A stretch of DNA of 64,000 nucleotides from Glycine soja (taxonomy: Eukaryota; Streptophyta; Magnoliopsida; Fabales; Fabaceae), in contig NC_041007.1 of the NCBI RefSeq assembly GCF_004193775.1, positions 22,899,501 to 22,963,500 on the forward strand, in the 5' to 3' direction. Below are positions 31,260-43,739 of this stretch, piece after piece; position 1 is the first letter of the stretch; each line of letters opens with the position of its first letter. Below the pieces are notes generated by a model. It was given only the letters and a program-made list of their open reading frames with translations, ran no database searches and was not told where the DNA came from. The position numbers and the translations under genes were made by a program.

Positions 31260-32290
31260 TGAACTGATGAAAGAACATAACTTGGAAACGTTGGGTCTGT
31301 TTGTGTAAATTCCCAACCGTAGTATCACAATGCCATAAACGGGATGCTCGAGTGCCCACCTGGCTGTAGCCATGACTAATTTTGCACGTTGTTTTCAAAT
31401 CATCATTATCACGCGTGCCTTATGGAATAATACAGAAGTTTGACCCGAAATCGACACCTTGACACCCAAATTTGTTTCGCCCCAGATATCAAGATTGAGT
31501 TCCCACGATAAAAGACCCCATTGAAACACAACCTTAGACTTTTTGAACCTTGGCCTGTAAAAAAGAATCCTCATTCCTTCCCCGAAGCAAAGGACAGCGA
31601 AATCTCCTCAAGGGAAAGCGAATAGAATGCTAAAACCCGATTTCCAAAGAAAGGGATGGGGGAGGAGAAGTGAAAAGAAAGAAAAGGAAGAAATAGAAAG
31701 AAAGAAAAAGAAAAAAATGAAAATAAAGAAAAGAACAAAAGAAAGAAAAGGAAGGATTCCTGATCAAGGATTGAAAGGAAGTAAAAAGGGAAAAGAAGCA
31801 ATTCTCAATCAATGGAAGAAAGAGAACGGAAGATCTTCAGACCAGATTAATTTTCGGCAAGGTAAGTGACTGCCAGCAAAGGAAAACCCATTTTTGGTGT
31901 CTCTTCCTTTCAGACTGTCATTCTCGACTGGCGATATCCCACCCTACATGAACAAAGAGGAAAAGACCGAAACACCCAGCTTCCTCTCCAAAAACACTAC
32001 CCTCGAGAAAATCCTATTGGTCCGTGATCGTACGTTTGATCTTTGATTCGATAGGAAGTCGTGTGCAAAATAGAGTCATGGTGCAATTATGGTTTGGGAA
32101 TAGGATAAAACACTTGCCTGTGTGAGTTTTATACACTATGAGTGATTTATTTTCAGCTTAGCCCGATGTTTCCCCTGCATGTTCATTTAAAAGCAAAAAG
32201 TTGACATCCTGCCTTTCATTCTCGGTTACAAGGAAGATTACCCTTGGCACAAGTATATTGTTTCTCTAAGATATGGTGCTCTCGCGAATG
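31260..32290 (+). repeat. Diverged internal duplication, second copy
   Basis: This is the partner of 29280-30250, about 2 kb downstream. It likewise lacks coding potential; the segment in between (30430-31250) is AT-rich, with TATA and GTGTGT runs. Confidence 0.65.
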
Positions 32291-32349
32291 ATTTATTTTC
32301 CTTTGCAAAAAGCATGTTTGCCTTTCAGGTGGAAAAACCCGGTGGACCG

Positions 32350-34030
32350 TTCGGTCCTGCCAACCTTTTTTTTTTCTCGGAGCCCCATGAATGTCATTGC
32401 CTAGTGCTGTTCATGCATCCTCCACCCAAAGAGTTTGGAGCTATGCTTCATGATTTCCTAGTGTGGACCCTTTAGTGCAATCCTCCATTATCCCTTTTTT
32501 TTTCGGAGCCCCATGAATGTCATTGCCTAGCGCTGTTCATGCATCCTCCACCCAAAGAGTTTGGAGCTATGCTTCATGATTGCCTAGTGTGGACCCTCTA
32601 GTGCAATCCTCCATTCTCCCTTTTTTTTCGAAGCCCCATGAATGTCATTGCCTAGCGCTGTTCATGCATCCTCGACCCAAAGAGTTTGGAGCTATGCTTC
32701 ATGATTGCCTAAGTGTGGACCCTCTAGTGCAATCCTCCATTCTCCCTTTTTTTATCGGAGCCCCATGAATGTCATTGCCTAGCGCTGTTCATGCATCCTC
32801 CACCCAAAGAGTTTGGAGCTATGCTTCATGATTGCCTAAGTGTGGACCCTCTAGTGCAATCCTCCATTCTCCTTTTTTTTCGGAGCCCCATGAATGTGAT
32901 TGCCTAGCGCTGTTCATGCATCCTCCACCCAAAGAGTTTGGAGCTATGCTTCATGATTGCCTAAGTGTGGACCCTCTAGTGCAATCCTCCATTCTCCCTT
33001 TTTTTTTCGGAGCCCCATGAATGTCATTGCCTAGCGCTGTTCATGCATCCTCCACCCAAAGAGTTTGGAGCTATGCTTCATGATTGCCTAAGTGTGGACC
33101 CTCTAGTGCAATCCTCCATTCTCCACTTTTTTCGGAGCCCCATGAATGTCATTGCCTAGCGCTGTTCATGCATCCTCCACCCAAAGAGTTTGGAGCTATG
33201 CTTCATGATTGCCTAGTGTGGACCCTTTAGTGCAATCCTCCATTCTCCACTTTTTTTGGAGCCCCATGAATGTCATTGCCTAGCGCTGTTCATGTGTCCT
33301 CCACCTTCGAGTCTGGAGCCCCGCGAATGTCATTGCCTAGCGCTGTTCGCCAATTCTCCATTCTCCACTTTTATTCGAAGACCCATGAATGTCATTGCCT
33401 AGCGCTGTTCATGTGTTCTCCACCTTCGAGTCTGGAGCCCCGCGAATGTCATTGCCTAGCGCTGTTCGCCAATTCTCCATTCTCCATTTTTATTCGGAGA
33501 CCCATGAATGTCATTGCCTAGCACTGTTCATGTGTCCTCCACCGAGTCTGGAGCCCCGCGAATGTCATTGCCTAGCGCTGTTCGCCAATTCTCCATTCTC
33601 CACCTTTTTTTTCGGAGCCCCATGAATGTCATTGCCTAGCGCTGTTCATGTGTCCTCCACCTTTGAGTCTGGAGCCCCGCGAATGTCATTGCCTAGCGTT
33701 GTTCGCCAATTCTCCATTCTCCACTTTTTTCGGAGCCCCATGAATGTCATTGCCTAGCGCTGTTCATGTGTCCTCCACCTTCGAGTCTGGAGCCCCGCGA
33801 ATGTCATTGCCTAGCGCTGTTTGCCAATTTTCCATTCTCCACTTTTTTTGGAGCCCCATGAATGTCATTGCCTAGCGCTGTTCATGTGTCCTCTACCTTC
33901 GAGTCTGGAGCCCCACGAATGTCATTGCCTAGCGCTGTTCGCCAATTCTCCATTCTCCACTTTTTTTCGGAGCCCCATGAATGTCATCGCCTAGCGCTTT
34001 TCATGTGTCCTCCGTCATCAAGCGCGGAGC
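32350..34030 (+). repeat. Two-phase minisatellite near the 3' LTR
   Basis: About eight units of roughly 125 bp (32380-33270; GAGCCCCATGAATGTCATTG, then CATCCTCCACCCAAAGAG) are followed by about six units of roughly 118 bp (33270-34030; CATGTGTCCTCCACC, GAGCCCCGCGAATGTCATT). All share a core with TGCCTAGCGCTGTTC. The second type contains two copies of the core per unit. Open frames across the array are repeat by-products. Confidence 0.93.
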
Positions 34031-34270
34031 CTCTGGTGACTGAGAAATATGTTTTTCTGTTATTTTTTGGATCGGTTCCTTCGCCAAACATGTGTATATG
34101 TATATTATATTCGTTGTTCTTATTGTTGTTTGTATTTTGTTTTGTGTTGTACAACAAAAAAAGGAGTAGAGACGAGAGTCGTCATCACGAAAAGGGCAGG
34201 ACGGACAAAATCAGTGTCTTATCTTTGCTTTCCTCTTATCTCCGATGAGAGGTAAGTAAAGAGGGGCAAC

Positions 34271-36186
34271 TGTCATACCCTAATTTCGTCCGGGGATTAT
34301 TATTTGATGATATACAACCCTTTGATTGGTCGCTTCAAGATACTTGGCACCCTTTGTTGCACAATATGTGAAGTCCCAAGACGTGCCGAAAATCAAAAGG
34401 AAGCAGGCTTACGCGATCCGTGAAAATTCTGTAATGTGACGGAAATCGAAAGGAGGTGTTTTTCGCAATCCGTGAGTTTTCGTAACTTCTTCGAAAGCTA
34501 AAAAAGAGTAAATACATAATCCGTGAAGATTCGTAACCTTGCGGAAGGAAAATAAGTATCGTTACGAAATTCGTAAAGTTTCGTAACATTACGGAAAAAG
34601 AATTACCAAAAAAAGGTAAAGGGGGTGTATTTAGTAAAATGGGGGGTGCAAATAGTAATTTTCGAATATAGGCCCTTCTAGAGGTTTCTGGGCAATTTCT
34701 TGCTTAAGGTTGAAGCAACCTAGCTTGCCTGGGCGAGCTAGGTGGCCACCACACCCCCCATTTTGTTGAAAAATGGGATTCCGGGGCTTCCGGGACAGCC
34801 GTAATGCTTCCGTAAAATTCCCATAACCCTAAATAAGCATATTTAACTTAATACGGGTGAGAGGGAAGAGATAAAAAGAAGAAAATTAAGTCCTATATGC
34901 TTCCGTAAGGCTTCCGTAACTTTTCCGTAAATTACGAAAGGATGGGGTGAACTTATCAAAATTGGGGGGGGGTGTAAATAGCAATTTTGAAATTTTGAAT
35001 TGGGCCTTCCAAAATGTTTTTTTGGAGCTGGGTTGCTTCCACAACCCAGCTTGCCTGGGCGAGCTGGGCGGCAACCTCCTCCCCCTTTTTCCTATAAATA
35101 GGCTGAAGGGGGCTGTTCTATGGATCCCGGATGCCCCTGGTGAGGTATTTCAACTGTTTTGGGTGAAATAAATTGTTTCTGTGAAGAAAATCCAAGTCGA
35201 GGTGCTTCTGTAACGCTTCCGAGAGGTTTCCGTAAGCAAATTCGTGAAGGTTTTCCTCCGTTATTCACCGTTCTTCATCCGTTCTTCGTTCTTCAACGGG
35301 TAAGTTTCGAAATCGATATTTTCAATTCATTCTATGTACCCGTGGTGGTCCCCATTTGTTTTGTGTACTTTTATTCTCGTTTCATTTACTTTCCGTACCC
35401 TCTTTTGACGTGCTTCAGTCATTTATTTAAGTCATTTCGCGCCTAATCTAAAAATAAAATAAATTTCCACCGATCATTTGAATTGTAGTATTCGTTAATT
35501 TCTGTTAAACTGAATTCCGACCGTTCGGTCGTGCCGTAACCACGTTGGAAATAAAAAAAGAGGTAAAATAATAATATAATAATAAAAAATATCTTTTAGT
35601 AAAATAAAGCACAAAAATCAATCGGACGTTTTCTCTTTGGGATTTCTCATTCTTAATTGAATTGACTAATAACTAAAGCGAAACTAAGGCTAAAATCAAT
35701 TCGCCAAGTCAAGCTCGTCCACCAAAAAATCACTAAAAAAGGATTTGAAAGTTTTATCTCAACTTTTTCTTACCAAGTTAAATGGATCATTTTTAAAGGC
35801 CCAACACCTTTAAGTGATCACCTTTCAAGTAAAAGAATCGCTTGATTCACCTTTAAAGAAAGAACTACGTAGGTCTGATTTCCTCTTTGATGGAGGGTAC
35901 GTAGGAGCAAGAGCCCCGCTTTTGTCGATCTCAAAAAATAAAAAGAACTAAAAGTTAAGATAACACAATTTCCACAATTCTGAAAAATAGGCTGTTGTCC
36001 TTCGAGACAAACGTAAGAGGTGCTAATACCTTCCTCAAGCGTAAATATAACTCCCGAACTTAGAATTTTTATTTTTGACCAGTTTCCTTCGGTTTTCCCG
36101 ATGTTTTCCACAAATAAACGTTGGTGGCGACTTCGCGCATCTTTCCTCCTTTGGAAAGCGCACCCGCAAAAGGGCACGTTGCGACA
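34271..36186 (+). repeat. 3' LTR of the non-autonomous Ogre-like element
   Basis: It starts TGTCATACCC after the purine-rich GTAAGTAAAGAGGGGCAAC and ends GTTGCGACA. It contains AGCTTGCCTGGGCGAGCT twice (34722, 35048), a TATAAATA near 35093-35100 that may be the promoter, the TACGTA block (35863-35932) and GGTGGCGACTTCGCGC near the end. Confidence 0.88.
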
Positions 36187-36191
36187 ATGCC

Positions 36192-37172
36192 TTATGAAAA
36201 TGCGCTTCTCAAGTTTAATTCAAGACAAAAATCCAAGAATACAAGATACAACATCAAGAAGATCTCTAGTGTTTTAGGAAGGGAATTCAAAATTGAAACT
36301 GCAAAAGGTTTGGCCAAGAAATTTAAGCAAAAATGTCTTTTTTCAAGAGATTTACTCTCTGGTAATCGATTACCAGTGGCCAAAATGACTTATAACAGCT
36401 ATTAAAAATTTGAATTCAAATTTTACACTGTGTAATCGATTACACATGGATGGTAATCGATTACTAGCAGTTACTGAACATTTTGATTCAAATTTTAAAG
36501 CCTGTAATCGATTACACAAGTCTTGTAATCGATTACCAGAGGAGATTTTAAAAAAATTATTTCCAGGGGTCACAACTTTTCAAATGGTTTTCACATGACC
36601 ATCAAAGGTCTATTTATATGTGACTTGGAACACGAATTTGCTTAGAGTTTTTCAGAACAAAAAGTCTTATCCTCTCAAAAAGAAAAATCATTTTATCCTC
36701 TTAAAAATTCCTTGGCCAATACACTTGCAATTCAATAAGGAATTAATTGACTGCTCAATTCTTCTCGTCTTTCTATTTCTCAAAAGGGATTAAGACATCG
36801 AGGGTCTCTTGTTGTAAAGAAATCGGAACACAAAGGAAGGGTTGTCCTTGTGTGGTTCAGAACTTGTAAAGAGATTTTGCAAGATAGTGGAACTCTCAAG
36901 TGAGTTGCTTGGGGACTGGACGTAGGCACAAGGGTGTGGCCGAACCAGTATAAATCTGAGTTTGCATTTTCTCTTCCCTTAAACTCCTTTATTGTTTATT
37001 GCTTATTATTTCTATTTAGTAAGATTAATTTGCATTATTATCTAGGAGTTCTTGTTTAAAAGGAATCTTGGGTTGTTGGGTTAAATTAAAAGTAGAATTT
37101 TTAATTGGGGAATAGTCTGTGATATCTTAATTCAACCCCATTCTTAAGATATCTGAGGCCACTTGTCCAACA
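36192..37172 (+). repeat. 3' LTR of the SIRE-like element, second part
   Basis: The LTR continues TTATGAAAATGCGC to CTTGTCCAACA, with ATCGATTAC palindromes at 36361-36376, 36430-36445, 36450-36465, 36503 and 36524. It is closely similar to the 5' LTR, with several indels. Confidence 0.9.
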
Positions 37173-37572
37173 ACTTCTTCCATCATTGACACTGAGCCAC
37201 CCATCATTGCATTCCAAAATGAATTGCAACACTATTACAAGTCCGTACTAGTCATCTATAACAATACAAGTCATTGATCAAGAGAATTTTTCCTATTCAA
37301 TCTGCAATTTCAGTTTGGTTCTACCCTTTTATTTTTATTGACTTATTTTTTTTCATAATCAATCAATTGTAATATAGACTTATTTATTTTGGACTTACTA
37401 CTCCAATTTAATATATTTAAATTTGTATTTCTTACGGTGATGCTTTCTCCATTTCTTACGAAGAAGGTTTCTCCTTTTTTGATTTTTCATGGCAAGTTTT
37501 TGACAATTACCATGTTAAAAGTTAATAAACCATTTTAAAAGTTTTGTTTTAGAATCTTATGGACACCCTTTT
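37173..37572. other. Unassigned sequence between elements
   Basis: This AT-rich, non-coding stretch begins with the right target duplication of the SIRE-like element (ACTTC) and ends with CTTTT, the left duplication of the next solo LTR. I see no gene or repeat in it. Confidence 0.5.
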
Positions 37573-38466
37573 TGATGCAATCCTATCCCCCAAGGGTATT
37601 AGATAGAAGACTCCAAGAGGATTGGGCTAGAGCTGCTAAAGAAGGCCCTAGGGATCTTATGAACCTCAGGGTAGATTTCTGAGCCCATGGGCAAAGGTTG
37701 GATCCTCTCTTCTTTGTAAATATTAGAATAGGTTTTTTCCTTCTTTTCAGCCTTGTATTTTGGCCATTCTAGTAGTATAGAGTTTTAGCCTTGTATTTCA
37801 AGGCATTTTGAGTAGTCTTTGTAGTAAGGACTTTTTTGTATTTTCATGTATTTTGGCATGGGTGAGCTTAACTATTATAGGGGATGTGTATAGCTAAGCT
37901 CTAGGTTCTCATCTCAAGGAGGTGAGCTTAGCTATTAGAGGATGTGTGTAGCCAAGCTCTAGCTTCTCTAGGAATCTTCTCAAGGAAGCTTCTCAAGGAA
38001 GCTTCTCAAGGAGGTGAGCTTAGTTATTAGAAGGGTGTGTGTAGTTAAGCTCTAGCTTCTCAAGGAAGCTTCTGAAGGAAGTTTCTCAAGGAAGCTACCT
38101 AGGCTATAAATAGAAGCATGTGTAACACTTGTTGTAACTTTGATGAATGAGAGTCTTGTGAGACACACTTCAAAGTTCAACTTCTCTCCCTCTTTTCCTC
38201 CTTCAATTTTATGTTGCCCCCCTCTCTCTTTCTCTCTCTCTTTCTTTTCCTCCATTGAAGCTTCCTTTTTAAGCTTCTTATTCAAGGCACTCTCTTGGTG
38301 GTGAAGCTTTTTCTTCCATGGCTTATTCCCTAGTGGATGATGCCTCCTCTCACCTCTTCTCCTTTATCTTCCGCTGCATCTCCATGGTGGAAAATCACCA
38401 TTGAAGGACCTCATTGAAGCTCAAAGATCCAGCCTTCATAAAAGCTTCACAAGCAAGCTTCCATCA
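37573..38466 (+). repeat. Solo LTR, family X, copy 1
   Basis: An 894 bp LTR begins TGATGCAATCC and ends GCTTCCATCA, flanked by perfect CTTTT copies (37568-37572, 38467-38471). It has internal GAGCTTAG/CTAAGCTC and CAAGGAAGCTTCT repeats and a TATAAATAG near 38105. It shares its family with 55632-56536 and, in reverse, 58273-59246. Confidence 0.92.
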
Positions 38467-40106
38467 CTTTTTGTACTAAAAGTTGAGAATTTTTCACTTT
38501 TGGGTATGTTTCAGTGTTAGTTTGTGCCTTGAGGTATATGAAATTTATTTGTTACAACACAAGCCATGAACCCTACGATGAGACAAATGAGAAAATGTAG
38601 GACCTTTGCATTAATATATTTTTCTTTTCTCACTCAATAGTATTCTATTAGAACTTTCTTCCTCTTTATTTTCTCATTCTACCTCCACATCCCCTTCTTG
38701 GACCCGTAGCCCTCCTAGCACCACATCTATACCCCCTTCCTGGAGCACTCTAGTCACTGGTGATCGTGCCATTTCTCACCACCTTTGCACCCCCTTCTCA
38801 ACTCCATAGTGCCTCTACGCCGTGCCATTGTGTTAATGACGCTCACTCTCACAAGTGCTTCGCTCATTTGTCACTTCGCTAGACCCTCCCTTTATCATCG
38901 AGTGCTTGTAGGTTGCAAGATCTACAATATTATAAGGGTTTTCTCTAACTTATGCTCCAATTGGGTTTTTTGAGTTTGGGGTTATGGATTTTTATGTTAC
39001 CAAGAAATTTAAACAATTAGAATAGAAGATAGGTGTGCTTGGTTTTGCATTTCTTGATTCATTTTGAGTTATTGATCATTATATATTAAATTAACGAATT
39101 TGTTTTTGGTTCCCTGAAGTGATGCATGACTCTCGGAAGCCAACTATTGAAAATAGCTATCTATTTTAATCTTTGAGACTAACCTTTTTCATTTGATCTG
39201 TTAGGATGACCAGAGTAATTGCTTATACAGGTGTTTCAATTGCTTTGTTCAACCAAGTTTCATGGATTACCATATTACTCTGGTCAACATTACCACTTCC
39301 TTTGTGGTTGAGAAAGATAACATTCTTTTGTGATTAACCTTTTCTTTTATCATATGTTGTCAACATGTATGGAGAAATTTAATGCTATTAAATTTTTATT
39401 ATATTTTTAATTACATTTTTTTAATTCAATTAAAAGTTGTTTACCTAAATTCTCTTGAGATGTCAATCCAAACATGCGGGTTACCTTTGATTAAGGTGAG
39501 GAAATTGGCTCTTTTGAGTCTTTTTCTAATGAGTTTCCCTTACTTGCCTTTGTCCAAATTCATTTGCTTTGGCCATTTGCTAACAATTTTGGTTTCTTTG
39601 GGTTGGTTTCTTAATGCACTCAACCTTTATTGAAGATTTTATTGCTTTTGTAAGTGGTGATGGTCTTGAAAGATTCTTCAGTTCTTTTAGTAAGGGTGGA
39701 AGAGAGAAAGTGATTTTGAAACAACAAGAAACACACTAAAAGTGGGAGGTTAAATAGTGTGTATATCAAAGATATAAACTTTTTGTGATATAAAAGATAA
39801 TGTAGATAGTAATGTATTAAACACAAGTCGTCCATTGAGGATGAAATAAATATATAATGAAATTCAGTATGGCCATCCAATGAAAAATAAAATAGAGTTC
39901 TTGAAATAGTTTTTCAAATAAACACTTGGTGTTAAAAGGCGATGAAAAGTGTTATAAGAATGCTTAATAAACCGTTATGGAGACAAGTAGAAACACTAGG
40001 TTTATACTGGTTCACTCAACTTGAGCTACGTCCAATCCTAGGATTTCACTAATCAAAACTTGATTGCAAAACAAGTATTCTAACCTGTCATTGTTGGCTT
40101 TACAAG
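38467..40106. other. Non-coding stretch between LTR elements
   Basis: About 1.6 kb of AT-rich sequence without a convincing gene. Short open frames have no recognisable domain. Bases 39980-40040 (TATACTGGTTCACTC, GAGCTACGTCCA) look like decayed repeat sequence. The right end ACAAG is the target duplication of the Ogre-like element. Confidence 0.5.
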
Positions 40107-41261
40107 TGTCACAACCTACACTTCAACGGGGGTGCGAGGCAAAAAGCAAAGGTGCGTCTTTCCAAAAAGAAAAACGTGCGGGAGTCGCCACCAGTGTTTA
40201 TTCGAGGAAAACGTTAGAAAAAAATCAAAAAAGAGGTTTGCAAATTTTGAAAATAAGGGTTCAGGAGTTGTTTACGCATGGGGAAGGTATTAGCACCCCA
40301 CGTGTCGGTCAGGAAGGACAGTAGCCTTTAATCAAGTGTGCAACGTGACTTCAAAAGTTATTTATTTTTACCTTTTTTATATCTTTTTATTTTTGGGGTC
40401 GACAAGGGTGTTGCCTTTGCTCCTACTTATCCTCAAGTGTGATGAGGAATTTAGACCTACGTAATTCTTTAAAGTGAGAAAGTTTGTGTGTCAAATTGTT
40501 TTTTATGCTTTTCAAAGGTTCACTTTTAATTAATAAGAACAAAAGAGGGTCCTTAAGGTGTTGGACCTTGAACGATCTCAAGTGACTTTGATGGAGAGAA
40601 AATTAGTTATGCGTTGGTTTTATTAACTTTCAATGTCTTTAAAAGACAACTTTACGGCGCTAATGATCGATTAAGATTAAACTTTACAAAAAATAATGAG
40701 ATTATCGATGGCAGAAGGAGAAGATGAATATGCACAAAACAACAAGGGGGACCTTTAAGGGTGTACAAATCACATTCAAATCTTAAAAACAAAACTAACC
40801 GACGGTTACACGAAGAACACTGAACAAAGAATGATGTAGAGATTGATCACAGTCACGATGGAACCCCTTCTCAGCCCCTTCACTCCTCTATGCTGGAACC
40901 CCTTCTCAGCCTCCCCTTCATGCCTATTTATAGAAAAAGGGGCACTTGGGACAATGGCAGCTCGCCCAGGCGAGCTAAGACTTAGTCATGAAGTAATTGG
41001 CTTGCCCAGGCGAGCTGGTTCCTTCACCCTGAAGTCATTTGGGGGCCCAAGCGAGCCAGAGGCTAGCCTGGGCGAGCTAGGGTCCGGGAAACTTAATGAA
41101 AAGACCCTTTTGCCCCTCATTTTTGGCATTTTTCGCATTCTTGATCAAAACATTGAACGATCTTTTGTCTTGTGCGGCAACTAATGTCGAACAACACAGT
41201 TCGGCTAGCGAGAATCAAAACATTAGTGAATGATAGTCCCAGACGAAATTAGGGTCTAACA
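40107..41261 (-). repeat. 3' LTR of the Ogre-like element
   Basis: In plus orientation it runs TGTCACAACC to GGTCTAACA, followed by the complement of its polypurine tract. It contains four AGCTCGCCCAGG-type palindromes (40959-41080), the TACGTA-type block in reverse (40392-40470, decayed) and GGGAGTCGCCACC near its end. Confidence 0.88.
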
Positions 41262-41280
41262 GTTGCCCCTCTTTACTTAT
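41262..41280 (-). other. Polypurine tract of the Ogre-like element
   Basis: On the minus strand AAGTAAAGAGGGGCAAC precedes the LTR, the same sequence as before the 3' LTR at 34271. Confidence 0.8.
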
Positions 41281-41401
41281 CTTTTATTGAAAATGAAAAG
41301 GTAAGTAAAGATAAGGACACTAATTTCATTCGAGCGATCTTGCTATCCAACCGGTAATTGGCGAAAGCCAAGGAAGCGAAACCTATAAAAAGAACAAATA
41401 G

Positions 41402-42260
41402 TTATCGACATGGAAGTATCAAAAGTATTAAGCAAAAGACATTGTATTCTTGCACAACAAAATAGGAGACATTGAAGTCTTGTAAAATGTAAAGAATGAA
41501 GACATTGAAGTCTTGTAAATGTAAAAGACAAAAGACATTGAAGTCTTTGAGAATGTGAAAGACTGAAGACATTGAAGTCTTGAAATGTAAAAGACTGAAG
41601 ACATTGAAGTCTTGTAAAATGTAAAGACTGAAGACATTGAAGTCTTGTAAATGTAAAAGACAAAAAACATTGAAGTCTTTGAAATGTAAAAGACAAAAGA
41701 CATTGATGTCTTTGAAATGTAAAAGACAAAAGACATTGGAGTCTTTGAAATGTAAAAGACAAAAGACATTGAAGTCTTTGAAATGTAAAGACGAAAGACA
41801 TTGGAATCTTTGAAATGTAAAAGACAAAAGACATTGAAGTCTTTGAAATGTAAAGACAAAAGACATTGGACTCTTGAAATGTAAAGACCAAAGACATTGA
41901 ATTCTTTGAAATGTAAATACAAAAGATATTGAAGTCTTGAATTGTAAAGACAAAAGACATCGAAGTCTTTGAAATGTAAAGACAAAAGACATTGAAGTCT
42001 TGAAATGTAAAGACAAAAGACATTGAAATCTTGAAATGTAAAGACAAAAGACATTGAAGTCTTTGAAATGTAAAGACAAAAGACATTGAAGTCTTAAACT
42101 GTAAAGACGAAAGATATTGAAGTCTTTAAAATGTAACGACAAAAGACATTGAAGTCTTGAAATGTAAAGATGAAAGACATTGAAGTCTTCGAAATGTTAG
42201 AGACAAAAGACATTTAAGTCTTTAAAATGCAAAGACAAAAGACATTGAAGTCTTTGAAGC
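41402..42260 (-). repeat. Minisatellite of about 30 bp units
   Basis: Roughly 27 tandem units of about 28-34 bp share GACATTGAAGTCTT and AAATGTAAAGAC. Unit length varies, mostly in the A- and T-runs. All three minus-strand frames are open across much of the array because units lack stop triplets in that direction; this is not evidence of a gene. It lies just inside the 3' LTR. Confidence 0.93.
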
Positions 42261-43739
42261 CTTCGCTAAAAAAAACGAATACGCTTGGTGAGGAAACAAA
42301 CCTCCAAACCAATCAGAACAACACGCATTTTTTTTTCAAAAATAATGCGACAAATGAGGAATGAAAGCGCAAAGATAGAGTTTCTCATAACCAATAATGA
42401 TATTAAGACATTTTGCATTTCGTTTCTAAAGGAGCATTAGAAGAAATACTGGGTTTAACTGAATAGAGGAAAACTGCTCAAGTGTGTATAAAATCTCACA
42501 CAGACCAGTGTTTCATCTCAATTCCAAATCACAAATATTTCATAAATTGATTTTGCAAGTCATTTCCCATCAAATCAAAGATAATGTGCATAATCAACAT
42601 GGATCAGTAGGACTTTTTAAGGTCAGACTTGTAGGAAATTTTGGCTTTAGTTGCTCTGGTCTTTCTTCGTTTTGGTGTGAGTAGGAGAGCAGACATAAAG
42701 ATTTGGTTAGTAACTTAAACAGGCGATCACTTCCTATCCCCTCATGTCTTGAACAAGTTACTATTGTTTCCCTTCCTTTTTACTCTTTACAACAACTTTG
42801 TACATGGTTTTGACATTTTTTGTTCCAAAGAACTTGTTTTTCTTTTCTATTTCCTTTGCTCTTCTCCATTTTTGATTGATTTTTTTTCTTTTTCTTTTTC
42901 CTTTCTTTCTTTTTTGTTTTCATTTCTCCTTTTTTTGATGAACATTTAATTTCCTTCAAAAATCCATGACTAACCAAAAGATGATAGAAATCTCCTTTGG
43001 AAGATACCCTTGCTCTCTTATCTTAAGGTAAGGTAGGACACTTTCATCCTAGGTTAGGGTTCTCATAAAAATCAAATGTCTGGCTCAAAAGGCTTGCAAA
43101 TGGAAGAAAATAATGTATATTGGGATAACTGTTTGGCCAATGGCTTAGAAAGAAGGAAAGCCCATATCACTTCCATGAATCATATGTTATGACAATTAGA
43201 AATTCATGCAAAATCAATCATAGAACATATCCATGCAGACACTCAACATAAAATTTGTGGTCACACAGTCACTAAGGCTTAGGGTCTATTTCCACATTTA
43301 GATCAAATTAGTGTTTCAACAATTGTCCTTTTATCAGTTCTATGCAAAACATCCGAGTCCATTCGGTATTCAGGAAAGTCCTTCATTATTTTCACCCTAA
43401 GATACATATTTTCTTTTTTCAAAAACCCCTTTATGTTGTGTTTTGATCTGCAAAATTCTCAAAGAATACTGGTGATTGTTTCTTTTAAAAAGCATGTTAG
43501 TTTTAGAAAAAGTTTGAAACCTAGACAAAGTTGTAATCCGAGACTACTCTATCAAAAATCAAAGGGCGCACAAAAATAGAAATGAAACCACGCGTAAGTT
43601 CCTTCAGTTGTTTTTTTGTTTTTTTTGTTTCAAACAATCATCACAAAGAAATAACATAACAAAGTATTGAAAGCGATAATTAAGATAAAGACAAGTTCAC
43701 AAATTTAGAAGGTCCTGGTCGGGAGGCTCAGTCTCCTCA
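42261..43739 (-). other. 3' untranslated region of the Ogre-like element
   Basis: No gene is recognised. On the minus strand 42480-42690 resembles 29900-30110 and 31980-32150 of the non-autonomous element, including CCATCAAATCAAAG and the complement of TGTGTGAGATT. A pyrimidine-rich tract lies at 42830-42940. Confidence 0.6.

Larger units (their letters stand above)
28340..36186 (+). mobile_element. Non-autonomous Ogre-like Gypsy element
   Basis: This 7847 bp element begins TGTCATACCC, ends GTTGCGACA and is flanked by ATGCC (28335-28339, 36187-36191). The 3' LTR is 1916 bp, but the 5' LTR stops after about 780 bp, and PBS, gag and pol are absent. The internal region (29121-34270) resembles the 3' untranslated region of the Ogre-like element at 40107-55620 in the other orientation, and contains a long minisatellite. 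It must have moved before the deletion or with borrowed enzymes. A RNA-only or regulatory role is not supported. Confidence 0.85.
19234..37172 (+). mobile_element. SIRE/Maximus-like Copia element, degenerate, with nested insertions
   Basis: The element has LTRs of about 1.1 kb, a PBS (TGGTATCAGAGC), gag with a CCHC knuckle, protease, integrase, RT, RNase H, and a further ORF between pol and the 3' LTR, the layout of the SIRE/Maximus lineage. Flanks ACTTT (19229-19233) and ACTTC (37173-37177) match in 4 of 5 bases. Without its two insertions (23088-24034 and 28340-36186) it is about 9.1 kb. All genes carry stops or frameshifts. The 5' LTR lies about 470 bp upstream of the RPOT3-like start, facing away. 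Confidence 0.9.

Noticed and set aside
32580..34250. Repeated ORFs starting MSLPSAVHVSS or MPSVDPLVQ
   Set aside because: They follow the minisatellite units and end wherever unit length changes frame. No independent coding evidence.
38467..40106. Possible gene in the stretch between elements
   Set aside because: Only short open frames with AT-driven composition; no splice-consistent exons or known motifs.
41343..42142. Three long overlapping minus-strand open frames of 208-247 codons
   Set aside because: They are all translations of one 30 bp minisatellite, differing only by frame, with repetitive F/L/S/Q-rich products. This is expected from repeats lacking stop triplets.
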